From positions 1-64,000 of the forward strand of contig JAQWSK010000002.1 of assembly GCA_029243245.1 (NCBI GenBank): 64,000 nucleotides of DNA, given 5' to 3'. Shown piece by piece: positions 28,716 through 37,809 of this stretch (position 1 is its first letter; each line of letters starts with the position of its first letter). A program made the position numbers and the translations under genes. The notes under the pieces are model-generated. The model was given only the letters and a program-made list of their open reading frames with translations. It had not been told where the DNA came from and made no database searches. This DNA comes from Flavobacteriaceae bacterium (GTDB lineage: Bacteria > Bacteroidota > Bacteroidia > Flavobacteriales > Flavobacteriaceae).

Positions 28716-30836
28716 CTAATAGTATAGAGATCTATTATCTTCTATTGATGCAGAAGATTTTAACGCTTCATAAATTGCTGCATTTATTCTAGAATTTTCG
28801 GAAATTCGTAATGTATTTGAATATGCGGAATAATTTTCTAAATCAATTGCAAAATTTTTATTTATTAATCTTATTTTATATAAACCACCTAATCCATTAA
28901 TTAAATCAGATGTTTGATTAATATTTAAAGAGAAAGCTGCCCCAATCACATATGGTTCTTGACCAGCTCCAACTAATACTGCATTCAATTGCGTAAGTGC
29001 AGAAGCGGATTGGATTTCATTATCTGATTTTTCAGACAAGTCTTCAAGAGAAGTTAGTTCAAAGTATTTGTCATTTAATATTTTTGCTTTTTTCTCATTT
29101 TTTAATTTATCAAAAACACCAGACCTAACTTCATTAATTTGAGCAACATCATCATCTCTAGATTTTGTAATTTGAACCACAGCATACCCTCCAGTAGAAA
29201 TATTAAATTTTTTAATATCACCTACATCAGAATCTGAATTAAATGCCCATTGTACTATTTGTCTTTGCTGGGGTAACCCTGGAAGGTTGTCATCAAGAAT
29301 ATTTAAATACTCAACAGGTTTTACTTCATATTCTTGGGATTCAGCTATTTTTTCAAATTCATTTATTTCTGCCTTGATTGCCTCCATTTCAAAAATTGTT
29401 GCAGACTTAAAAATATCATTTGAAGTTGATTCAGAAGGAACAATTGGTTGAATAATATCAGCTGTCAATACAATGTCTTGTTTCTCTTTAATCTTAATGA
29501 CATGAAAACCAAATTCAGTCTCAACTAACCCAATCTTTCCTATTCTATTTTTATTTGCAAAATCATATAATTCCGGAGCCATATAGCCATCCTGAAAAAA
29601 TCCTAAATCTCCACCTAAAACATTTGAAGGTCCATCTGAATTATCTTTAACTAGCTCTTCAAATAGACTTGGATTTCTTCTAATTCTTCTAAATAAATTA
29701 TTAGCTTTTTTCTTTGCCTCATTTTTATTTCTAATCACAGAAGAATTTGCTCTTGTGGCTTCTTTATAAGCTACAAGGATATGACTTGCTCTAATAGATC
29801 CTCCTTTTTTTCTATCTATTATTCTTGTAATTTTTAAATTGTTTTCATCCTTATATGGTCCAAAAACCTCTCCCTCAGGAAGATTAAATAAAATTTCTGC
29901 ATATTCACTAGAAAGCTTCCCTTTAGGTTTATAAATAGAATCAAATCCTATTGAAGAGTATTCTGAAACAAAATCAGAAACTTCATGTACTTCTTTAAAA
30001 CCTATAATAGTATCACTAAGCTTAGAAACATCATTGTATTCAATTTTGTTATCAATAATTGATTCAAGAAAAGTTCGCTGATTTAATATATCTTCTTCAG
30101 TCGCTTCCTCATTAAATAAAACATATCTAATTGCTTTAGTTGGATCTCTCTTAAATTCATCTGGATTATCAGAAATATGTTGTTTAATTTCTCTATCAGA
30201 AATAGAAATAATACTGTCAGGTATTAAAGAGTATGGTAGTTGAACATATTCAATTGAAACCTGATCATTTTCCATATGGTAAGCAGCTTTTCCCTCGGAA
30301 TCAGTAAAAACAGCACTAGATCTAATTAAATCTAGATAAATTCTTTCCTTTGCTAACGCAATTAAATTAGCTTCTTGAGATTTCCAGTTTTCATAACCTT
30401 CCGGATTATTAGTTTTCATCGAAATTATGAAATTGGTAAATAATCCAAAATCAAAAAAACCTGATTGATTAAGAAATCGACTATCGTTCAAAAATGCATC
30501 ATTTGAGCTTATTATTTCTTCTAACTGCGCTTTACCCGCATCAATTCCAAGAATTTCATATTCTTGGTTTAAAATTGTATTTCGTATTGTTTGATCCCAT
30601 ACTGCAGAAACTGCCTGAAGTGTTGAATAATTATAATTTCGTTCAGTTTGTTCTACATTGAATCGAAAAAGTTCAATTTCAACCTCTTTATCATTAACCA
30701 CTGCAACAGGATCTGAAGGAGATGAATTTCCTAGATTGTTTGTAAAAACACCTGAGATTACAAAAGCAAAAAGAGCCATCCCTATTACTATAATTAAAAA
30801 AAATGATCTTTGCCTAATTTGTCCAAGTACAGCCAT
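28716..30836 (-). CDS. membrane-anchored peptidyl-prolyl isomerase (PpiD/SurA-like)
   Basis: Periplasmic folding factor for exported proteins. The 706 residues start with a cytoplasmic stub and one membrane anchor (about 12-32, FFLIIVIGMALFAFVISGVF), followed by a SurA_N-type chaperone region, a parvulin domain (RASHILVAYKEA; LGGDLGFFQDGYMAPELYDF; ETEFGFHVIKI) and a long C-terminal chaperone-like part. It is last of an envelope-biogenesis run, 100 bp after the CNNM gene; that gap holds a one-mismatch TAAATTCG -7-like box on the minus strand. Confidence 0.92.
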   Translation of the reverse strand: MAVLGQIRQRSFFLIIVIGMALFAFVISGVFTNNLGNSSPSDPVAVVNDKEVEIELFRFNVEQTERNYNYSTLQAVSAVWDQTIRNTILNQEYEILGIDAGKAQLEEIISSNDAFLNDSRFLNQSGFFDFGLFTNFIISMKTNNPEGYENWKSQEANLIALAKERIYLDLIRSSAVFTDSEGKAAYHMENDQVSIEYVQLPYSLIPDSIISISDREIKQHISDNPDEFKRDPTKAIRYVLFNEEATEEDILNQRTFLESIIDNKIEYNDVSKLSDTIIGFKEVHEVSDFVSEYSSIGFDSIYKPKGKLSSEYAEILFNLPEGEVFGPYKDENNLKITRIIDRKKGGSIRASHILVAYKEATRANSSVIRNKNEAKKKANNLFRRIRRNPSLFEELVKDNSDGPSNVLGGDLGFFQDGYMAPELYDFANKNRIGKIGLVETEFGFHVIKIKEKQDIVLTADIIQPIVPSESTSNDIFKSATIFEMEAIKAEINEFEKIAESQEYEVKPVEYLNILDDNLPGLPQQRQIVQWAFNSDSDVGDIKKFNISTGGYAVVQITKSRDDDVAQINEVRSGVFDKLKNEKKAKILNDKYFELTSLEDLSEKSDNEIQSASALTQLNAVLVGAGQEPYVIGAAFSLNINQTSDLINGLGGLYKIRLINKNFAIDLENYSAYSNTLRISENSRINAAIYEALKSSASIEDNRSLYY

Positions 30837-30936
30837 AATAATATTTTAATTTTTAGATCGATTGCGAATTTACGATATCCACAGGGTTTTTAAAAATTAA
30901 TATATTAATTATTAAAATAATGATACTAATGATTAA

Positions 30937-32211
30937 TTAGCTTTCTTCAATAAGTTCTAAAATAACCTTTTCAATTTTAGTTGAAGAAGCTTCTAATATT
31001 GTTATTCTAAATTTTTCTATTTCAATTATTTCCTGCTTACCAGGAATTTCAGCAGTATGAAAAACAATCCATCCTCCAAGAGTTTCGTACAATTCATTTT
31101 CAATAATATCCAATTGATAATTCTGATTGATATAATCAACTTCGAGTCTAGTGGAAAATTCAAATTTATTTTTAGAAATTACCTTCTCAATATGTTCAAT
31201 ATGATCATGTTCATCCTCAATCTCCCCAAATAATTCTTCCACAATATCCTCAACAGTAATCAATCCAGCTGTTCCCCCATATTCATCTAAAACTATAGCC
31301 ATACTACTTCTTTGCTTAGAAAGAAGTTCCAAAACTTTATTTATTGGCATCGGCTCAGGAACAAAGCAAACAGGCAATATAACATCTACAATTTTTTTTG
31401 GATGTTTAAACATTTCAAATGCGTGAATGTAACCAATAATATCATCTATAGAGCCTCTATAAACTGGTATTTTAGAAAAACCCGTTTTGATAAAAGTTTC
31501 TTTTAATTCGCTAGCTTTAGTAGTAATATCTATTGCAATTATTTCAGTTCTAGGCACCATTGTCTCTCTCGATCTTAAATCTGAAAAATCTAATGCATTT
31601 TGAAAAATTTGAATCTCTGGATCAATCTGATCCTTATTCTTAGCATTTTCCATTTGAACCTCAATGTAATCACCTAACTCTAGTTTAGAGAAAGAAAGTT
31701 GAACTTTGTCAGTTTTAGTTTTAAAAATATTTTTTAAAATCCAATCCGTTAAATTCATTATTGAAGAAGTTATCGGGCTAAATAAATAAAAAAAAAATGC
31801 TGCTGGTATTACAAATAATGTAATTAGTTTGTGTGCATATAATCTAAAAAATACTTTAGGTAAAAATTCCGCTGTAATTAATATTATTAAAGTAGAAATC
31901 GTTGTTTGATATAAAAGAATATCTAACTGAACATTGTTTAGATTGTTTATTTCTGGGAACAATATACTTATTATCCTCTCACCCATAAAAATTCCATAAA
32001 TAACTAATGAAATATTATTTCCTACTAACATAGTGGCAATAAATCTTGAGGGATTTTCTGTGCATTTTTTTAATAATATAGAACTAAATCCTGTTTGTTT
32101 CTTTTGAATTTCTAAAAACAATCTATTTGATGAAACAAAAGCAATTTCTAACCCAGAAAAAAAAGCTGAAAGCAACAAAGACAAAATAATTATAAAATCG
32201 GCTAATACCAT
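30937..32211 (-). CDS. CNNM/CorC-type hemolysin family protein
   Basis: Predicted membrane transporter or regulator related to CNNM Mg2+ exporters. It has 424 residues with an N-terminal DUF21/CNNM membrane domain (about 1-170, four helices with SAFFSGLEIAFVSSNRLFLE), a pair of CBS domains (about 200-330, TMVPRTEIIAIDI, VLDEYGGTAGLITVEDIVEELFGEI) and a C-terminal CorC_HlyC domain. It shares one base with the upstream small gene. A role in Mg2+ or other cation balance is inferred from the family. Confidence 0.9.
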   Translation of the reverse strand: MVLADFIIILSLLLSAFFSGLEIAFVSSNRLFLEIQKKQTGFSSILLKKCTENPSRFIATMLVGNNISLVIYGIFMGERIISILFPEINNLNNVQLDILLYQTTISTLIILITAEFLPKVFFRLYAHKLITLFVIPAAFFFYLFSPITSSIMNLTDWILKNIFKTKTDKVQLSFSKLELGDYIEVQMENAKNKDQIDPEIQIFQNALDFSDLRSRETMVPRTEIIAIDITTKASELKETFIKTGFSKIPVYRGSIDDIIGYIHAFEMFKHPKKIVDVILPVCFVPEPMPINKVLELLSKQRSSMAIVLDEYGGTAGLITVEDIVEELFGEIEDEHDHIEHIEKVISKNKFEFSTRLEVDYINQNYQLDIIENELYETLGGWIVFHTAEIPGKQEIIEIEKFRITILEASSTKIEKVILELIEES

Positions 32212-32408
32212 TAGCTGTTATCTGATTTACTGTTGTAATACTTTTTACGAAAATGCCTACGAAAAAGCGCCATAAAAATTGAAACAACTCCAAAAACTAA
32301 AAAAAGATATGATTTTTGCCTATTAAATGTCCAATTTTGGAACACTTGAAAAACAGATATAGCAGCTATAATCCAGTATAAAATTTCAGATATAATAAGT
32401 CTTTTCAT
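32211..32408 (-). CDS. small two-helix membrane protein, hypothetical
   Basis: Sixty-five residues with two predicted membrane helices (about 4-23 and 33-49) and a basic C-terminal tail (RRHFRKKYYNSKSD). No named family is recognised. The gene is 24 bp after lptC and overlaps the CNNM gene by one base, so it is probably a real member of the operon rather than a chance frame. Confidence 0.65.
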   Translation of the reverse strand: MKRLIISEILYWIIAAISVFQVFQNWTFNRQKSYLFLVFGVVSIFMALFRRHFRKKYYNSKSDNS

Positions 32409-32432
32409 TATCTGTTTACTATGAGTCTACCA

Positions 32433-32990
32433 TTAAATTGAATCATTAACAACTATTGTTCCTGTAAGTTTTCCAGTCTTAAATTTACTAAATTCCTTGT
32501 TTGTGTCCAATCTGATTGCTGAAATTTCATAATCAATATCTTTATATATAAATGGACGTTCTGTAAAAATCCAATCATTAGTCGAGTCCCAAAAAATTTG
32601 ATCTGAAGTTAGTTCTGCTCCATTACTTGATTTCATCAGAACATTACCTCGTAAATCAATTAATTTTGTTGATTCATAAAGAATAGCATAATCAGCTGTA
32701 ACTTCATTTTGATTGTCATTTTTATCAAAAAAGATTACTTTAACTCCCTCAGGAAATTCAGAATATCGAAAAGATAAGTTTGTATAGTCTATATGCTTAC
32801 TAGAAGTTAATATAGCTGAGACCCTCATTGAATCTGTATAGACCATTCTAATGTCAAAAGCTGTTCCAACTGGTTCGTCTTCATATGAGTTAATATCAAT
32901 TAGTGCTTGACTATTATCTAAACAGGAATAAAAAAGGGCTATTAATAAAACAATAACCCTTTTTCTATATTTCAAAAAGTTTTTAACCAT
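32433..32990 (-). CDS. lptC: LPS export ABC transporter periplasmic protein LptC
   Basis: Single-pass periplasmic component of the LPS transport bridge. The 185 residues have an N-terminal anchor or lipobox-like segment (IVLLIALFYSCLDN), then an OstA-like beta-jellyroll (NLSFRYSEFPEGVKVIFFDKN; AILYESTKLIDLRGNVLMKS; LTSDQIFWDSTNDWIFTERP). Its start overlaps the stop of the TPR gene by one base. LptC is divergent, but the LRGNV and TSDQIFWD motifs are characteristic of the Bacteroidota form. Confidence 0.87.
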   Translation of the reverse strand: MVKNFLKYRKRVIVLLIALFYSCLDNSQALIDINSYEDEPVGTAFDIRMVYTDSMRVSAILTSSKHIDYTNLSFRYSEFPEGVKVIFFDKNDNQNEVTADYAILYESTKLIDLRGNVLMKSSNGAELTSDQIFWDSTNDWIFTERPFIYKDIDYEISAIRLDTNKEFSKFKTGKLTGTIVVNDSI

Positions 32991-34369
32991 TATAATTTTG
33001 GGACTTTAATACTAGCCCCAACCCAACAACTAAAAGTAATTTTAACACCCTCATTTGCTTCTGAAAAAATATCAGTTTTGCTTGGTGCTCTTCCCATATA
33101 ACTGTCTGCAGTTCTGTTAGCTGATCTTCTAATTGAGGCGTCCACACGTCCAGCTTTTCTTGCTATATCAGCAGCTAACCAATACATAGCTCGCTTCTCA
33201 AACTGAGTGTCACCACAAGCATTTGCACTAGAAGCATATAGGCCTGCTATAAGTAAGTATGCTCTACCCATTGAAGGCTGATTCCTTAGGGCTTTTTGCG
33301 CATAATTTCTCGCAGATTGTTTACGTCCACTATTTTTAAATTTAACAGCAATTTTATATAAAATTTTTGCCTTTTTATATTTATCTGATTCTAAAATAAT
33401 TGATTCTTCATAATATTTTAATGCTTCAGAACTTTTGCCTCTCTTGTCATTTAATAATCCTAAATAATAAGCTGAATCTGCTCCAGGATCTAACCTGTGT
33501 AAAGTCTCAATAATAGTTACAAATAATGGATCATCTGAACAATCCTTACTAGACATTCTGCTAGCTGCACGGTTTAACCATATTGGGTCAGTTTTATTTT
33601 CTTCAAAATTTCTTTGATATAAAGGAATTAAGTTTTCACAAGTTGCTTCTATTGCAATTATTGCATCTAGGTTTTTTAACAAAATGGCTATCGCTCTAGA
33701 ATTTACTTCATATACTCTTTTATTTTTTACTTCTCTTTTTGTTAAAGGTTCGCCTTGCTCCTCCTTTATTAAAATTTTATCTAAATTTTTAGCTAGATTA
33801 GTAGACTCAATTTCAAATTTTTCCGATATCTCTTCATACTTATTAAATAAGTCTTCTGTAGAAACAGCAGAAGCCTTATATTGCTTATATAATGTGTCAA
33901 AATAATTATATAAACCTTTCGGGCTTGTAAAGCTATTAGGATCTTTTTTATAAGCTTCATCAAAAACACTATAAATTGTTGCATCATCTGCCATTTTATA
34001 ATCAATAAGAGCTTGAGCTTTTGTGCTTAGTATACTTCCAACTCTACTTATACCCTTTTTAGTTGGAAAATTAATTATCCAATTGTCGTACAAGGAAATA
34101 AGGTCTTGTTTGAAAGATTCTTGACTCTCCCCTGAAGCATTTTTAATTTTATGCTTTAAAATTCTTTCACCATAGGTAAATATTGCTAAATTTAATTTTG
34201 GACATTCATTTAAAACTAATAACCAAGTATCATATGCTGCATCATAATTTTTTATTTTTGCGGACTCCGCAAAAATAGATAGATTGTTTACACATTCTTC
34301 ATTTGATTGACCAATAACATATCCAAAGGTTAATGAATACATTATTAAAAAACATCTTAAATTTATCAT
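32990..34369 (-). CDS. exported TPR-repeat protein
   Basis: 459 residues with a signal peptide (about 1-20, ending in VIGQ) and helical repeats throughout; clear tetratricopeptide units lie at about 290-385 (DSAYYLGLLNDKRGKSSEAL; KAKILYKIAVKFKNSGRKQS; GRAYLLIAGLYASSANACGD). No enzyme motif is seen. It lies 12 bp after the outer-membrane protein gene and adjoins lptC, which points to a periplasmic assembly or scaffolding role. Function unknown. Confidence 0.75.
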   Translation of the reverse strand: MINLRCFLIMYSLTFGYVIGQSNEECVNNLSIFAESAKIKNYDAAYDTWLLVLNECPKLNLAIFTYGERILKHKIKNASGESQESFKQDLISLYDNWIINFPTKKGISRVGSILSTKAQALIDYKMADDATIYSVFDEAYKKDPNSFTSPKGLYNYFDTLYKQYKASAVSTEDLFNKYEEISEKFEIESTNLAKNLDKILIKEEQGEPLTKREVKNKRVYEVNSRAIAILLKNLDAIIAIEATCENLIPLYQRNFEENKTDPIWLNRAASRMSSKDCSDDPLFVTIIETLHRLDPGADSAYYLGLLNDKRGKSSEALKYYEESIILESDKYKKAKILYKIAVKFKNSGRKQSARNYAQKALRNQPSMGRAYLLIAGLYASSANACGDTQFEKRAMYWLAADIARKAGRVDASIRRSANRTADSYMGRAPSKTDIFSEANEGVKITFSCWVGASIKVPKL

Positions 34370-34381
34370 GTCTTTTTAAAA

Positions 34382-35635
34382 TTAATTATATTTTCTTTTT
34401 ATGAACCAAATATCATTGAGTGAAAAACCTAACCTAATTGCCCAATAATTTTCTTCAATCAAATTATTATTTTTTGTTCCAAGTTTTCCAAATTCAAATG
34501 TAACATTTGTATTTGAATAACTAGCCATTGGCAAACCTAATCCAAATGTTATGCCATTTTCTTTAATTAATTGATTATTTACTAAATAGCCTTTATCTTC
34601 AGATCTATACCCAAATCTATAAACCACCTTTTTCCAATATGAAGTAATAGAACTAAATTCGGGTATATAAAAACCTCCAACACCAACTCTTGAAGCGTCT
34701 TTATAGCTTATATTAGATTGATTAACAAATTCATTTATAAAACGGCTATTATTGATTTTATTGTACTGTGCTCCAAAAAACCATTTTTTATTTTTTCCAA
34801 TTCCAATTCCAAAAGAAGAAGATTTCGGAAGCCTATATTTAGTTTTGTCAAGTCCTGTTAAAGCTAAATTGGTCTCTTCTAAATCTCCCAACTGATCTGC
34901 ATTTAACAATGATCTCGTATAAATAATTTGGATGTTCTGAGAAATAAATTCTGCCTCAGGAGAAAAACTAATTAATCCATGAAGCTCTAATTCTTTAACT
35001 GGGATAGTAAGATTAATCGAGGCTTTGTAATTAATTCCTGAAAGACTCGAATTGCTCTCTAGATATATACCGTTTTCAATACCATCAATTACTTGAGTTT
35101 TTCTATAAGTTATATCTCCGAATCCATAATTGGTTGTAAAACCAATATTTAAACCCTCAAAGACCTTAAACCCAATACTTAAAAAGGCATTATTTATTCC
35201 ACCTTCTCCTGTAAATCGGTTGACTGTTTCCATTTGATTTATTTGAGTTTGATCTTCTAATAAATATCCAACTGAGCTAAAAGGTAATATTCCAAAACCA
35301 AAACCAAAGCGTTTTGTTGGAATTGACACACCAATATAGTCTATAGCTGCAGAAGTGACTTTTTGAGTTTCTAAATTGTTGGCTAGCTTATTGTTTCGAT
35401 AGTTAACTCCCACAGAATATGTAGTTAATTTAAGTGTTCCATAACTTGCAGGATTATTTATATTTGGATGAATAGAATCTATATAGACGTCAAGTCCACC
35501 CATAGCTCTATTTAAATGATTTCCTCTAAAGTTTGTTTCACCAAACCCAACAAAAGAATAGGGTGATCCTGTTCCAACTTGTGCAATAGATGAAAAACTT
35601 GTTAGAGTAAAAAAAATAAAAAATATTTTTTTCAA
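34382..35635 (-). CDS. outer-membrane beta-barrel protein, FadL/PorV-like
   Basis: Predicted 417-residue outer-membrane protein. A TTG codon at 35635-35633 is taken as the start because it gives a perfect signal peptide (KKIFFIFFTLTSFSSIAQ) and no ATG lies nearby in frame. The mature part begins GTGSPYSFVGFGE and shows alternating amphipathic strands (FGFGFGILPFSSVGYL, NIGFTTNYGFGDITYR, ends WFIKRKYN). Length and start resemble the FadL/PorV-type barrels of Bacteroidota. The substrate is unknown. It lies 2 bp after coaX and 12 bp before the TPR gene. Confidence 0.78.
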   Translation of the reverse strand: MKKIFFIFFTLTSFSSIAQVGTGSPYSFVGFGETNFRGNHLNRAMGGLDVYIDSIHPNINNPASYGTLKLTTYSVGVNYRNNKLANNLETQKVTSAAIDYIGVSIPTKRFGFGFGILPFSSVGYLLEDQTQINQMETVNRFTGEGGINNAFLSIGFKVFEGLNIGFTTNYGFGDITYRKTQVIDGIENGIYLESNSSLSGINYKASINLTIPVKELELHGLISFSPEAEFISQNIQIIYTRSLLNADQLGDLEETNLALTGLDKTKYRLPKSSSFGIGIGKNKKWFFGAQYNKINNSRFINEFVNQSNISYKDASRVGVGGFYIPEFSSITSYWKKVVYRFGYRSEDKGYLVNNQLIKENGITFGLGLPMASYSNTNVTFEFGKLGTKNNNLIEENYWAIRLGFSLNDIWFIKRKYN

Positions 35636-35637
35636 AA

Positions 35638-36363
35638 TTAATTTGTATTCAATTGTAAAACAGTGTATAAACCCTTAGCTATAAAATTATGATTGGCAAA
35701 TATGCTATTTTTTATTTGGTTTGCCAACTTATTAGCATCCCCTCCTGTTAAAATAACTGTTAAATCTTTATAATTTTTATTATAAGCACTTATTTGATTT
35801 TTAACCTCACCTATTATTCCAAAATATATTCCTGAATGAATACTTTTTTCAGTTGAATTACCAGTAATGTTTTTTGGAAGATTGAATTTTAATTGAGGTA
35901 ATTTTGAGGTATATGTATTAAGACTCATGTAACGTAAAGAAAAACCAGGACTAATTGAGCCTCCATAATATTCACGATTTTTATTAACAAAGTCATATGT
36001 AATACAGGTTCCCAAATCAATTACTAAACAATTCTTTTTTGGATATGCAATAATTGCAGATGCAATTAGACTAAGTCTATCAGAGCCAAGTGATTGAGAC
36101 GTTTCATAGTTTATTTTAAAAGGCAAATTTATATAACTGGAAACCCAGACTACTTTACATTTAGCTTTTAATTCAAAAACAGAATTATCAATTCCATAAA
36201 CATCCGAAACTATTATAGACTCACATTCTGGATTTTTTTTAATCCAAATTTCAAATTCTTCGACAGTATCTTTACTTTTCCATGTTCCTTGATCGATTAT
36301 TCTATCTGATTCAAAAACTGAATATTTTGAAAAGGTATTTCCTATATCTAAAATTAGATTCAT
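35638..36363 (-). CDS. coaX: type III pantothenate kinase
   Basis: Catalyses the first step of coenzyme A synthesis. The ATG at 36363 is chosen because it places the ASKHA phosphate loop NLILDIGNTFSKYSVF at the N-terminus; the longer frame would start inside the leader palindrome. In 241 residues, GSDRLSLIASAI and VIDLGTCITYDFV (phosphate-2), GGSISPGFSLRYMSLNTYTSKLP and LTGGDANKL are visible. It heads the minus-strand run coaX-OMP-TPR-lptC-small protein-CNNM-PpiD. Confidence 0.95.
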   Translation of the reverse strand: MNLILDIGNTFSKYSVFESDRIIDQGTWKSKDTVEEFEIWIKKNPECESIIVSDVYGIDNSVFELKAKCKVVWVSSYINLPFKINYETSQSLGSDRLSLIASAIIAYPKKNCLVIDLGTCITYDFVNKNREYYGGSISPGFSLRYMSLNTYTSKLPQLKFNLPKNITGNSTEKSIHSGIYFGIIGEVKNQISAYNKNYKDLTVILTGGDANKLANQIKNSIFANHNFIAKGLYTVLQLNTN

Positions 36364-36364
36364 A

Positions 36365-36381
36365 ATTGTATTTAATACAAT
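36365..36381. promoter_or_regulatory. 17-bp perfect palindrome in the coaX leader
   Basis: ATTGTATT (36365-36372), central T (36373), AATACAAT (36374-36381). The arms are exact, and the element lies between the coaX -7 box and its ATG, so it could be an operator or a small 5'-UTR hairpin. Confidence 0.35.
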
Positions 36382-36384
36382 AAT

Positions 36385-36392
36385 CAAAAATA
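36385..36392 (-). promoter_or_regulatory. -7 box of the coaX transcription unit
   Basis: TATTTTTG on the minus strand is an exact TAnnTTTG match. Start near 36379 gives a leader of about 16 bases. The -33 element is not evident. Confidence 0.45.
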
Positions 36393-36416
36393 CCAAAAGA
36401 TTTTTATTAGTAATGA

Positions 36417-36448
36417 TTTGCTCTAAACTAAAAACCCTTTTATATTTG
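36417..36448 (+). promoter_or_regulatory. promoter of tRNA-Phe
   Basis: TTTG at 36417-36420, 20-bp spacer, TATATTTG at 36441-36448. Both boxes match the Bacteroidota housekeeping consensus exactly. The predicted start is about 10 bases before the mature tRNA. Confidence 0.75.
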
Positions 36449-36464
36449 TCGCACTTTAAAATCC

Positions 36465-36537
36465 GGTACCTTAGCTCAGTTGGTAGAGCAAAGGACTGAA
36501 AATCCTTGTGTCCCTGGTTCGATTCCTGGAGGTACCA
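36465..36537 (+). tRNA. tRNA-Phe (anticodon GAA)
   Basis: Complete 73-base cloverleaf: acceptor GGTACCT pairs with AGGTACC, D-arm GCTC-AGTTGGTA-GAGC, anticodon stem AAGGA/TCCTT with loop CTGAAAA (anticodon GAA at 36498-36500), variable loop GTGTC, T-arm CCTGG-TTCGATT-CCTGG, discriminator A at 36537. CCA is not encoded (CGT follows), so it must be added after transcription. It lies alone between two minus-strand operons with its own promoter and terminator. Confidence 0.98.
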
Positions 36538-36546
36538 CGTTTTAAA

Positions 36547-36581
36547 AAAAAGCCTTGGTTATATTATAATCAAGGCTTTTT
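36547..36581. terminator. bidirectional intrinsic terminator after tRNA-Phe
   Basis: Stem 36548-36562 pairs with 36566-36580 (15 bp with one G-T pair) around an ATT loop, flanked by an A-run on the left and a T-run on the right, so it can work for the tRNA (plus) and the Lol-like operon (minus). Confidence 0.9.
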
Positions 36582-36615
36582 AAATATTTAATCCCAAGAT
36601 TATTTAATTCTACCT

Positions 36616-37809
36616 TTAAAAATTATATGTAAATCTAAGAAAAACTCCTATACCCATAGGATTAATATTACTATCTAATTCATTGTATATAAACTGTCCC
36701 AGCAACATGGAGTCTATGTTTTTTTTTAGCTCGTAAGCTATTGAAGGCATAATTAAAAGCATCTCTTCTCCTTTCATGTAAAAACTGGAGAAAGAGCCAT
36801 TTAAGACAGGAGTAAAATTCCCACTAATTTGAGAAAAGTATGTGAACTTAGAGGGCATCAAGTTTTTAGCTGATATGTCACCAAGAAAAGAACCAAATAT
36901 GTTTTCAGAGCTAGTATTTCTATCATTCCCACCACTATTATAAAGCACCGAACTATTAAAATAAATTCCTTTTTTTGTAGAGTAATCTAATGAAATGGAT
37001 GAGCTCAAAACATTGGAAGAATTAATAATATTTTTTTTAGGAATAAAATATGTGCTTTCAAATGTAAAACCTGTGTTTTTTATATTACCGGCCCATCCTA
37101 ATCCCAAAGCCAAGTCTGTATAATAGTTTCCCAAAAAAACCTGAATATCGTTACCGGTTAAATTAAATCTCCATAAACCTGCAAAAATTGATTTATCCAT
37201 ATCATCCCCTGGCTGAGCTGCAAACTCTATACTTGACATATCGCCAGTATAATATAGAAATCTAATAGCATCAACTCCAGAACGCTCCTGATAATCAAAA
37301 TCAATTAAACTGTAAGCATTAAATAAATCATTAGGATTCCATGCTAAATTAACGCCCCAGTTAATCCTTTGACGTCCTATTCTTAACTCCCATTTTTCTG
37401 ATGAGTATTTTAAATATGCCCTATCAAAAATTGAGTGAATCACAAGTGTTCTTCTATCAAAAGAAACAATAGACAAGTCTAAACTTCCAATGTCATTGTT
37501 TAACATTTTGCCTAAATCAGGATTTAAATTAGTTGCTTCACCAAAGAAAACTCTATTTCTCATCTCAACTACCCCAGTTAGTTTCGAGTTAAAATCTAAT
37601 TTAAACCTTAAACGATTATGTATTAAATTGTCAGCTATTATAGAATCTGAATTAATCACAGATGAAGAGTTCATAAACCTTAAATATCCTGAAAAAGTAA
37701 TATTATCTTTCAAGCTCTTTTTATCTTCTTTTTGAGCTTTGAGGCTTATAAAATTCGAAATCAAAAGTGCAAAAAAAAGTAAATATTTCAAACCAATATT
37801 ATTTGACAT
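36616..37809 (-). CDS. outer-membrane beta-barrel protein of the TetR/Lol-like operon (DUF1302-like)
   Basis: Predicted 397-residue barrel with a signal peptide (LLFFALLISNFISLKAQ). Mature strands include LRIGRQRINWGVNLAWNPND, LGLGWAGNIKNTGFTFESTY and a C-terminal aromatic strand GVFLRFTYNF. The GRQRINWG and NPNDLF pattern resembles DUF1302-type barrels, which elsewhere accompany LolA-like proteins and RND/MMPL exporters. Here the start overlaps the ABC ATPase stop by 11 bp, and it is the last gene of a six-gene operon ending in a shared terminator. It would supply the outer-membrane end of the proposed system; its ligand is unknown. Confidence 0.75.
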   Translation of the reverse strand: MSNNIGLKYLLFFALLISNFISLKAQKEDKKSLKDNITFSGYLRFMNSSSVINSDSIIADNLIHNRLRFKLDFNSKLTGVVEMRNRVFFGEATNLNPDLGKMLNNDIGSLDLSIVSFDRRTLVIHSIFDRAYLKYSSEKWELRIGRQRINWGVNLAWNPNDLFNAYSLIDFDYQERSGVDAIRFLYYTGDMSSIEFAAQPGDDMDKSIFAGLWRFNLTGNDIQVFLGNYYTDLALGLGWAGNIKNTGFTFESTYFIPKKNIINSSNVLSSSISLDYSTKKGIYFNSSVLYNSGGNDRNTSSENIFGSFLGDISAKNLMPSKFTYFSQISGNFTPVLNGSFSSFYMKGEEMLLIMPSIAYELKKNIDSMLLGQFIYNELDSNINPMGIGVFLRFTYNF

